Shown piece by piece: positions 1 through 5,528 of a stretch of 6,572 nt of DNA. This stretch comes from Gammaproteobacteria bacterium (lineage in GTDB: Bacteria > Pseudomonadota > Gammaproteobacteria > UBA1113): positions 1 to 6,572 of the forward strand of contig JAIELR010000238.1 of assembly GCA_019752835.1 (NCBI GenBank), given 5' to 3'. Made by a program: the position numbers and the translations under genes. The notes beneath the pieces were generated by a model. It did no database searches. It was given only the letters and a program-made list of their open reading frames with translations, and was not told the DNA's origin. Position 1 is the first letter of the stretch; the number at the start of each line of letters is the position of its first letter.

Positions 1-836
1 TCAATACTATCTATACGCATGAAAGGCTCATAATGCTCGATGATGGTTTGTGTCTGGTTTTCTAAAATACCTGATAACACAATATATCCGTTGGGTTTCA
101 CATAAGAGGCTAGGCGCGGTGCGAGCTCGATCAAAGGGAGGGCGAGGATGTTTGCTACTAAAAGATCAACCTGTTGATGAAAAACATGTTCAGTAGATAC
201 AATTTGTAACTGTGTTGCTGATATATGATTTCGTCCTGCATTTTCTTGCGTAGCCAACAAGGCTTGCTCGTTGTTATCAATAGCCCAAACAGCACTTGCC
301 CCCAACATCGCTGCGGCAATCGCTAAAATACCCGAGCCACAACCATAGTCAATAACTGTTTGATTGACGGGTGGATGAGCGTCTAACCATCTTAGACAAA
401 GCGCTGTCGTTGGATGAGTGCCGGTGCCAAATGCTAGGCCAGGATCAAGTGAAATATTGATCGCGAGGGGGTCTGGCGGCGTTAACCAACTTGGACAGAT
501 CCAAAGACGTTCGCCAAATTGCATCGCTTGAAAATGTTCTAAACAGGTGCGCTCCCAGGCTTGCTCAGCGACTTGCTCTAGCTGGCAGTCCGGTAAATAA
601 TTAGGGTAGTGTTGTGATAAGAGTAACAGAATAGATTCTGAGTCAGTCGATTCATCAAAAAGGGCTGTGAGATAACTGATTTCCCAAATAACATCGCTAT
701 TTGCAGGAGGCTCGAAAATAGGCGTATCCGTGGCATCGGTTAAGGTCACCGAAACGGAGCCATGCTCGAATAAAAAATCCGTTAACTCATCAACGATACC
801 TGCTTCTACTTTAAGCGTTATTTGCCAAAAATTCAT
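1..836 (-). CDS. prmA: Ribosomal protein L11 methyltransferase (3' end cut by window edge)
   Basis: PrmA is a cytoplasmic S-adenosylmethionine-dependent enzyme that trimethylates lysines and the N-terminus of ribosomal protein L11. From the ATG at 836 I read 278 codons with no stop before the left edge. The E. coli protein has 293 residues, so only a short C-terminus is missing. The N-terminal substrate-recognition domain begins MNFWQITLKV. The linker and catalytic domain carry SLDPGLAFGTGTHPTT (residues 129-144), the SAM-binding glycine loop DYGCGSGIL (163-171), VANILALPL (227-235) and LSGIL (254-258), all typical of PrmA. The start lies 2 bp after the accC stop, with an AAGGAG ribosome binding site inside the end of accC, so translation is probably coupled. 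It is the last visible gene of the aroQ-accB-accC-prmA operon, a common gammaproteobacterial order. Identification is firm; only the missing end is uncertain. Confidence 0.96.
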   Translation of the reverse strand, partial: MNFWQITLKVEAGIVDELTDFLFEHGSVSVTLTDATDTPIFEPPANSDVIWEISYLTALFDESTDSESILLLLSQHYPNYLPDCQLEQVAEQAWERTCLEHFQAMQFGERLWICPSWLTPPDPLAINISLDPGLAFGTGTHPTTALCLRWLDAHPPVNQTVIDYGCGSGILAIAAAMLGASAVWAIDNNEQALLATQENAGRNHISATQLQIVSTEHVFHQQVDLLVANILALPLIELAPRLASYVKPNGYIVLSGILENQTQTIIEHYEPFMRIDSI

Positions 837-838
837 TT

Positions 839-2203
839 CTAGGACTCCTTCAAGCCCATTTTTTTCTCGAGATAATGAATATTGGTGCCCCCTTTAATGA
901 AGTTCCCATCATTCATAATGCTTTGATGTAACGAAATATTCGTTTTAATACCATCAACGATCATTTCATCCAGAGCATTGCGCATACGAGCCAAGGCAAC
1001 CGCGCGTGTCTCACCGTAGGCGATGAGCTTACCTATCATGGAGTCATAGAAAGGAGGCACATCATAACCATCGTATACATGAGATTCAATACGAATACCA
1101 TTTCCACCCGGCGCGTGATAATAAACAATTTTTCCGGGGGAGGGGGTAAATTTGACAGCATCTTCGGCATTAATGCGGCACTCAACAGCATGCCCGGTAA
1201 GCTTAATATCGGACTGTTTATAGCCCAATCCAAAACCACTGGCAATACGAATTTGTTCTTTTACAATATCAACACCAGTAATCATTTCTGTGACAGGATG
1301 CTCAACCTGAATACGCGTATTCATTTCAATAAAGTAAAATGCGCCATCTTGATATAAAAATTCGAAGGTACCGGCGCCGCGATATTTAAATTCTTTACAG
1401 GCTTGCACACAGCGCTTTCCTATTGATTGTCTTTCTTTATCACTAATGCCGGGCGCCGGTGCTTCTTCAATGACTTTTTGATGACGACGTTGCATAGAGC
1501 AATCACGTTCACCTAAATGGATTGCATGTCCCATTCCATCACCTAAGATTTGAATTTCGATATGGCGAGGGTTTTCAAGGAATTTTTCCATATAAACTTT
1601 ATTGTTTCCAAAGGCGGTTAACGCTTCGTTGCGGGCAAGATTAATAGCACCGAGCAAGCTGCCTTCACTATAAACAACGCGCATGCCGCGGCCACCACCG
1701 CCTGCTGCGGCTTTGATAATGATGGGATAACCAATTTTGCGAGCTAATTTGAGGTTTTCAGTATCATCTTCACCAAGTGGACCATCTGAGCCTGGGACAC
1801 AGGGGACGCCAGCCGCTTTCATTGCACGAATGGCTGATACCTTATCACCCATAAGTCGGATACTTTCAGGTGACGGACCAATAAAAACAAAGCCACTGTT
1901 TTCAACACGCTCGGCAAAATCGGCATTTTCAGCTAGGAAGCCATAGCCAGGGTGGATAGCGACTGCACCTGTAATTTCAGCAGCACTGATAATGGCTGGA
2001 ATATTAAGATAACTATCTTTGGATGCTGCGGGACCGATACAAACCGACTCATCGGCGAGTTTTACATGCATTAAGTTACGGTCGGGTGTTGAGTGAAGAG
2101 CGACTGTTTTAATACCTAATTCGCGACAGGCGCGTGTGATCCGGAGCGCGATTTCACCGCGATTAGCGATAACGATTTTTTCAACGAGCTTGGGCTGGGC
2201 CAT
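839..2203 (-). CDS. accC: Acetyl-CoA carboxylase, biotin carboxylase subunit
   Basis: AccC carboxylates the biotin on AccB using ATP and bicarbonate, the first half-reaction of acetyl-CoA carboxylase and the committed step of fatty acid synthesis. The protein has 454 residues (E. coli 449) and opens [19 protein letters not shown]. Relative to E. coli it runs with a constant offset of +5, so the known ATP, bicarbonate and biotin site residues can be placed: K121, K164, the glycine loop GGGGRG (168-173), H214, K243, E281, E293, N295, R297 and R343. All are present. An upstream in-frame ATG at 2305 would add 34 residues lying wholly inside accB, with no family resemblance. I chose the ATG at 2203 because the family N-terminus starts there and AAGGA precedes it. 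The gene starts 10 bp after accB and ends 2 bp before prmA. Confidence 0.98.
   Translation of the reverse strand: MAQPKLVEKIVIANRGEIALRITRACRELGIKTVALHSTPDRNLMHVKLADESVCIGPAASKDSYLNIPAIISAAEITGAVAIHPGYGFLAENADFAERVENSGFVFIGPSPESIRLMGDKVSAIRAMKAAGVPCVPGSDGPLGEDDTENLKLARKIGYPIIIKAAAGGGGRGMRVVYSEGSLLGAINLARNEALTAFGNNKVYMEKFLENPRHIEIQILGDGMGHAIHLGERDCSMQRRHQKVIEEAPAPGISDKERQSIGKRCVQACKEFKYRGAGTFEFLYQDGAFYFIEMNTRIQVEHPVTEMITGVDIVKEQIRIASGFGLGYKQSDIKLTGHAVECRINAEDAVKFTPSPGKIVYYHAPGGNGIRIESHVYDGYDVPPFYDSMIGKLIAYGETRAVALARMRNALDEMIVDGIKTNISLHQSIMNDGNFIKGGTNIHYLEKKMGLKES
845..850 (-). promoter_or_regulatory. Ribosome binding site of prmA
   Basis: The minus strand reads AAGGAG eight bases before the prmA ATG. 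The site lies inside the last codons of accC, which supports the ATG at 836 as the true start and coupled translation of the two genes. Confidence 0.85.
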
Positions 2204-2210
2204 GAATGCG

Positions 2211-2215
2211 TCCTT
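2211..2215 (-). promoter_or_regulatory. Ribosome binding site that decides the accC start
   Basis: The minus strand reads AAGGA seven bases before the ATG at 2203. It overlaps the accB stop codon (TAA, 2216-2214). It supports the 454-residue form of AccC over the longer upstream reading and suggests that accB and accC translation are coupled. Confidence 0.8.
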
Positions 2216-2675
2216 ATTCGATGATAAATAATGTTTGACCGTATTCAACAGGTTGGCCGTTTTCGACCAAACGACCCGTGATCGTGCCAGCAACATCGGC
2301 TTCAATCTGATTGAACATTTTCATCGCTTCAACAATGCAAACTATTTCGCCCGCTTCGACACGCTGACCTACACGGACAAAAGGTTCCGCATCGGGTGAG
2401 CTGGAAAGATAAACGGTGCCCACCATGGGGGCTTTCATGGCATGCCCTTTAATGGTTTCATCCGGCTTAATTTCTTTCGGCGCGTGCTGTTCTGGTGCGG
2501 CAGTAGGCGCATGATAAACAATAGGTGCTGCAACAGAAGGAGAGGTAATGTTTGTTGTTACAACGCCTTGGACGCGAGTAATACGAACACTTTGTTCCCC
2601 CTCAGTGACTTCAATTTCTGCGACATCCGTGCCGTCGAGCATTTTTATTAATGAACGAACTTTAGTTAAATCCAT
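2214..2675 (-). CDS. accB: Acetyl-CoA carboxylase, biotin carboxyl carrier protein
   Basis: AccB carries the covalently bound biotin that shuttles carboxylate from AccC to the carboxyltransferase AccA/AccD in the cytoplasm. The protein has 153 residues (E. coli 156). It shows the usual plan: an N-terminal segment (about 1-40, [10 protein letters not shown] at the start), an Ala/Pro-rich flexible linker (about 45-70), then the biotinyl domain (about 76-153). The biotinylation motif EAMKM lies at 116-120, with K119 as the acceptor lysine. The domain also keeps the 'thumb' loop [10 protein letters not shown] (91-100), a mark of bacterial AccB that separates it from other biotinyl domains. AGGAGA precedes the ATG at 2675 at good spacing. 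It sits 20 bp after aroQ and 10 bp before accC. In E. coli AccB represses its own operon; whether that happens here cannot be seen. Confidence 0.98.
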   Translation of the reverse strand: MDLTKVRSLIKMLDGTDVAEIEVTEGEQSVRITRVQGVVTTNITSPSVAAPIVYHAPTAAPEQHAPKEIKPDETIKGHAMKAPMVGTVYLSSSPDAEPFVRVGQRVEAGEIVCIVEAMKMFNQIEADVAGTITGRLVENGQPVEYGQTLFIIE

Positions 2676-2684
2676 GAATAAGGA

Positions 2685-2690
2685 TCTCCT
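2685..2690 (-). promoter_or_regulatory. Ribosome binding site of accB
   Basis: The minus strand reads AGGAGA within GAGAGGAGA, nine bases before the accB ATG. It is the strongest ribosome binding site in the operon and lies in the 20-bp gap after the aroQ stop codon. Confidence 0.85.
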
Positions 2691-2695
2691 CTCAA

Positions 2696-3145
2696 TTAGT
2701 GGGTATGTTCACTGAGGTATTGATTTGCATAGGTTAATGCAAACTCATAACCGCGGGTACCCAATCCTGATAAAGTGCCAATAGCAATATCGGAAAAAAA
2801 GGATTGATGCCGAAAGGGTTCACGAGCATAAATATTCGTTATATGAACCTCAATGAAGGGAATATGAATTGCTGCAACTGCATCTCTCAGCGCAATGCTG
2901 GTATGGGTATAAGCAGCTGGATTTATAATCATAAAATCAATCTCATCCATAGGTGCTCGTTGAACGAGATCAATCAGTTGAGCTTCAGAATTACTTTGGA
3001 CACAGCGCAGCACATGGCCAAGCTCTTGGGCCTGATGTATAAGTTTTTGGTTCAGGTTATCTAAGGTCGAGTGGCCATAGAGGTGCGGTTCACGGGCCCC
3101 CAGCAGATTTAAATTGGGACCGTGTAAAATAAGCAAGTTCGCCAT
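2696..3145 (-). CDS. aroQ: 3-dehydroquinate dehydratase, type II
   Basis: AroQ converts 3-dehydroquinate to 3-dehydroshikimate, the third step of the shikimate pathway to aromatic amino acids, in the cytoplasm. The type II enzyme is a small dodecameric protein; 149 residues is the normal length. The N-terminal signature [12 protein letters not shown] (4-15) is followed by R18 and the catalytic Y23 of the flexible lid. N75 (in [11 protein letters not shown], 73-83), H81 and the catalytic H101 (in [11 protein letters not shown], 99-109) are present, as is R112. It is the first gene of the minus-strand operon and lies 20 bp before accB. The ATG at 3145 is set by the family N-terminus ([11 protein letters not shown]). 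Its ribosome binding site is weak (only a GGA in TCTGGATTTT upstream), unlike those of accB, accC and prmA. Confidence 0.98.
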   Translation of the reverse strand: MANLLILHGPNLNLLGAREPHLYGHSTLDNLNQKLIHQAQELGHVLRCVQSNSEAQLIDLVQRAPMDEIDFMIINPAAYTHTSIALRDAVAAIHIPFIEVHITNIYAREPFRHQSFFSDIAIGTLSGLGTRGYEFALTYANQYLSEHTH

Positions 3146-3170
3146 ATCATAAAATCCAGAGTAATTTTGA

Positions 3171-3198
3171 ATTAAAGAGGAATTGTGCCCTATGACCA
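3171..3198 (-). promoter_or_regulatory. Possible promoter of the aroQ-accB-accC-prmA operon
   Basis: On the minus strand TGGTCA (3198-3193, four of six matches to the -35 consensus) and TTTAAT (3176-3171, five of six to the -10) are 16 bp apart. Transcription would start about 20 bases before the aroQ ATG. A second -10-like hexamer, TATAAC, lies further up at 3241-3236 without a clear -35. Both are AT-rich matches found by eye; the position is plausible but unproven. Confidence 0.25.
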
Positions 3199-3207
3199 GG
3201 GATTTGT

Positions 3208-3226
3208 CCAGTAATTGCTTTACTGG
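3208..3226. repeat. 7-bp inverted repeat, possible operator
   Basis: CCAGTAA and TTACTGG form a perfect 7-bp inverted repeat around a 5-base spacer (TTGCT). It lies just upstream of the proposed aroQ -35 and about 80 bp upstream of the glycan-cluster -10. No T-run follows on either strand, so a terminator is unlikely. Extra TACTG copies start at 3227 and 3240. A dimeric regulator binding site is possible, but the arms are short and could occur by chance. Confidence 0.3.
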
Positions 3227-3307
3227 TACTGAATTGTTATACTGACGCCGGTTGAAATTGGTATAAAATTGTACTTCTTTACTGCTTCTTGGGCTTGGGT
3301 TTCGTAT

Positions 3308-3313
3308 TATAAT
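3308..3313 (+). promoter_or_regulatory. Candidate -10 element for the glycan cluster
   Basis: A perfect TATAAT lies 44 bp before the ATG at 3358. No good -35 stands at 16-18 bp: the best is CTTCTT or TTCTTG around 3285-3291, and no extended -10 TG is present. If used, the promoter would be weak or activator-dependent and the leader about 38 bases long. Confidence 0.35.
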
Positions 3314-3357
3314 GAGTACTACAATGATGATGGGTAGAAAAATAAAATTAGCTTGTG

Positions 3358-4548
3358 ATGCCGTTTGGAATGTATAGATTTGCTGTTCTCTTATCTGGTT
3401 TAAGTGCCTGTTTTGGCTTAATTAGAGAGGTCGTTGTCGTTTATTTACTTGGGTTTTCCAATCTAAATGATCAACTGCAAATTTATTTATCTATTTTTTT
3501 CATAAGTTCATTGTCCACTGATGCTGTTCGACTTGCTACCCTCAATTTGATTGATTCTTTAAGTTTTATCAAAATACTTGCTATTAGTCTTACGTTGATT
3601 ATTTCTTTAGTAGGGGGGATAACGGCCGTCTTGGCTATCAATATAGATCATATTAATTATCTCTTTTTAACCGAAGCGGCGGCAGGTAGTGCGCTTAACC
3701 TTATTATCGTTATTATATTGACGTATAAACAACGGTTAGGTAATTTTATTCTTCCTCAAATAACTAGTGTACTTCCCAATCTATTATTGATCCCTTACAT
3801 ATTTCTTACTTATTATTTTTATAATAAAAATTTGGTCTCATCATTTATTTTTGCTTGTTTTTTGGTACCAATTGTTCAAATAGTTGTTTTATTTTTCGCC
3901 AAAACGTCCCCAAAACAGCTTGTTAATAGAATATCCAATTGGGATGCTGTAAAAATTTTTTATCGACATGCGCTTTCCACGGCTCCAGCGCAATTATTTC
4001 AATTACTGATACGCCCAATATTATATCACTATGGCGCTGGTTATTTATCAGTAGCTTCTTTTTTAAATCGAGTTTATCTGACCTCACGCGTTATACTCAT
4101 TGACTCCTATATTGCTGTACGCATGGCCGATAAAAGCAAAAAAAATCCGTTGATAGAGAAATTCTTTTTTAGTTATAAACTAAATCTATTTTTCATTTTT
4201 ATTCCTTTGCCCGTTATTTTATGGTTTTTGAATCAAACAAATAAAATAAATTTCGGTATTGCCTTATGTGGCATATTCCTGATTGGTTTTTATTTTGATG
4301 CTTTATGGCGTGTTATTTATTTTGAAACCAATAAACTCTATCATGACAAAAAATTAATTTATCTTTATTTTTCTTGTGAGTTATTTTTTGTCTTTTTAGG
4401 ATATTTTATTTTTCAGTATTTATTCAATAATCCTATTTGGTATTACGTATTGTGGTTTATGGCAAGACCTTTTTGTGAAATACTGCTCATTGGTAGACGA
4501 GCGACAAATGCGGATATAGTTGTTTTTTCAGGAGAACAAATTAAATGA
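3358..4548 (+). CDS. MurJ/Wzx-like polysaccharide flippase (putative)
   Basis: This 396-residue integral inner-membrane protein has about 11-12 hydrophobic segments and basic loops. I infer that it flips a lipid-linked glycan or repeat unit to the periplasm. The first 60 residues resemble the MurJ/MviN N-terminus: a G-x-x-R-E pattern ([13 protein letters not shown], about 20-32) followed by an acidic residue in FSNLNDQ. The C-terminus has two hydrophobic spans, then the basic GRR and a short polar tail. MurJ proteins are usually about 500 residues with 14 spans, so this is shorter and nearer to Wzx/MATE size. It is therefore more likely a dedicated glycan exporter than the cell's peptidoglycan flippase. 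Start choice is uncertain: a GTG at 3355 directly precedes the ATG at 3358, another ATG lies at 3370, and no clear ribosome binding site is seen. The stop overlaps the next gene by four bases. Sequence is markedly AT-rich. Confidence 0.68.
   Translation: MPFGMYRFAVLLSGLSACFGLIREVVVVYLLGFSNLNDQLQIYLSIFFISSLSTDAVRLATLNLIDSLSFIKILAISLTLIISLVGGITAVLAINIDHINYLFLTEAAAGSALNLIIVIILTYKQRLGNFILPQITSVLPNLLLIPYIFLTYYFYNKNLVSSFIFACFLVPIVQIVVLFFAKTSPKQLVNRISNWDAVKIFYRHALSTAPAQLFQLLIRPILYHYGAGYLSVASFLNRVYLTSRVILIDSYIAVRMADKSKKNPLIEKFFFSYKLNLFFIFIPLPVILWFLNQTNKINFGIALCGIFLIGFYFDALWRVIYFETNKLYHDKKLIYLYFSCELFFVFLGYFIFQYLFNNPIWYYVLWFMARPFCEILLIGRRATNADIVVFSGEQIK
4530..4535 (+). promoter_or_regulatory. Ribosome binding site of the epimerase gene
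   Basis: AGGAGA lies nine bases before the ATG at 4545, inside the last codons of the flippase-like gene. Together with the ATGA stop-start overlap it fixes the start and implies coupled translation. Confidence 0.8.
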
Positions 4549-5528
4549 TTATATCAAAGGCTTATAGAGTCATATATAATAATTTTATCGCTGTTATATT
4601 AAAAAAAACAACAACAGCGACTTTTTGGTATATTCCCGATACACCCAATTTAATCAACAAAGAGCGCCTTAGTGATTATTTAACCATGAAGCCCTCCCCA
4701 ATTTATCCCATTAATTACCAAGGAAAATTAAAATACAATCTAAAGCATCCAGAAAGCGGAATAATAGCACTTCAATATGATCAGCCGATAGGGCAGCAAA
4801 TCAATCCTGAAGCGGCCTTTCAATATGCACTTGGCTTGCATGATCGTTATGTTCATCAAAAATCTGATGCTGATTTAAAAGATTTTCTTCATTATGCGGA
4901 TTATTTTCTTGCCCAACAATCGTCTGATGGAGATTGGTATTATCAATTTGATTGGTATATTTCCAAAGCACCGTGGACGTCGGCACTTGCCCAATCACGA
5001 GGGGCATCGGTAATGTTACGGGCTTGGTTTTTAACAAAAAATGAAGCGTATTTGAGGTCAGCAAAATTGGCGCTCTCCAAATTTATGTTAGATATCAGCA
5101 AGGGTGGTTATTTGCATCGCTTTGATGAGGCAAATTGTGATTATTTTGAAGAGTACCCAAAGGCACCATCGGGGGTCATTAATGGGTTTATGGCTTCTAT
5201 ATTTGCGTTATGGGAGCTTACTATTTGGACTCAAGATAGTGATATTCAACAAATGTTTGACATGTCGATTCTATCATTGGAAAAAATGTTGCCATACTAC
5301 ACACTTAATTGGTGGACTCTTTATGATCGTCGAAAAAAATATTGCTTGCTTAATATTAATAGTCCCTATTATCATAAGCTTCAATTAAATTATATGGTCT
5401 GTTTGGCTCTTATTTCCAATTCGGAAGTACTTAAAATGTATGCGCATAAATGGCATAAGGACCTAACCCCTTTTAATAAATTTAAATCAGTCATGAATAA
5501 ATTTTTGTTTAAAGTGTTGGAGTATTAA
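4545..5528 (+). CDS. D-glucuronyl C5-epimerase family protein
   Basis: The family inverts C5 of a hexuronic acid in a glycan; the animal enzyme turns D-glucuronate into L-iduronate during heparin/heparan sulfate synthesis. The protein has 327 residues. Residues 80-105 (QPIGQQINPEAAFQYALG and on) match the N-terminal part of bacterial members. An alpha/alpha-barrel-like region follows (about 105-305), with SSDGDWYYQFDWY (126-138) and WTSALAQSRGASVMLRA (144-160). From memory of the human enzyme, its key tyrosines lie in EEYP, YDxR and YH motifs. These correspond to EEYP (Y204), LYDRR (Y260) and YYH (Y276). The acid-rich CDYFEEYPKAPSGVINGF (198-215) is the clearest signature. No signal peptide is seen; residues 8-19 form a short hydrophobic or amphipathic stretch flanked by lysines and arginine. 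It is coupled to the flippase (4-bp overlap) and polymerase (1-bp overlap). The actual uronic acid substrate is unknown. Confidence 0.83.
   Translation: MIISKAYRVIYNNFIAVILKKTTTATFWYIPDTPNLINKERLSDYLTMKPSPIYPINYQGKLKYNLKHPESGIIALQYDQPIGQQINPEAAFQYALGLHDRYVHQKSDADLKDFLHYADYFLAQQSSDGDWYYQFDWYISKAPWTSALAQSRGASVMLRAWFLTKNEAYLRSAKLALSKFMLDISKGGYLHRFDEANCDYFEEYPKAPSGVINGFMASIFALWELTIWTQDSDIQQMFDMSILSLEKMLPYYTLNWWTLYDRRKKYCLLNINSPYYHKLQLNYMVCLALISNSEVLKMYAHKWHKDLTPFNKFKSVMNKFLFKVLEY
4588..4620 (+). repeat. 8-bp inverted repeat inside the start of the epimerase gene
   Basis: TCGCTGTT (4588-4595) and AACAGCGA (4613-4620) are perfect inverted arms around a 17-base A-rich loop that includes an eight-A run (4601-4608). 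A CTTTTT tract follows directly. This resembles a weak intrinsic terminator or attenuator placed over codons 15-26. The loop is long and half the stem pairs are A-T, so an effect on expression is only possible. Confidence 0.35.
5519..5522 (+). promoter_or_regulatory. Ribosome binding site of the polymerase-like gene
   Basis: GGAG lies five bases before the ATG at 5528, within the last codons of the epimerase gene. The TAATG stop-start overlap suggests reinitiation by the same ribosomes. Confidence 0.65.

Larger units (their letters stand above)
3146..3354. other. Divergent intergenic region between the core operon and the glycan cluster
   Basis: These 209 bp separate the divergent starts of aroQ and the flippase-like gene and should hold both promoters. 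I see no open reading frame with a family signature, no tRNA-like fold and no transposon end. It contains an inverted repeat (3208-3226), several TACTG repeats and an ATTATAAT element (3306-3313) that gives a perfect TATAAT on either strand. Base composition drops from the operon side towards the glycan side. Confidence 0.7.

Noticed and set aside
1036..1946. Open frames opposite or out of frame within accC (1036-1245, 1079-1357, 1737-1946)
   Set aside because: They overlap a fully conserved gene, show no family motif and read as shadow frames.
2204..2305. N-terminal extension of AccC to an in-frame ATG at 2305 (488 residues)
   Set aside because: The extra 34 residues lie within the accB coding sequence and do not resemble AccC. 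The family N-terminus and a ribosome binding site fit the ATG at 2203.
2442..3064. Plus-strand open frames over accB and aroQ (2442-2651, 2804-3064)
   Set aside because: They are antisense to intact, well-recognised genes and have no domain signature or ribosome binding site of note.
3208..3226. Inverted repeat as a rho-independent terminator
   Set aside because: The stem is only 7 bp and no T-run follows on either strand. It also lies upstream of both flanking genes, where a terminator is not expected.
4801..5388. Open frames inside the epimerase gene (4801-5064 minus, 5104-5388 plus)
   Set aside because: They overlap the epimerase frame, which carries the family motifs; their translations are not protein-like.
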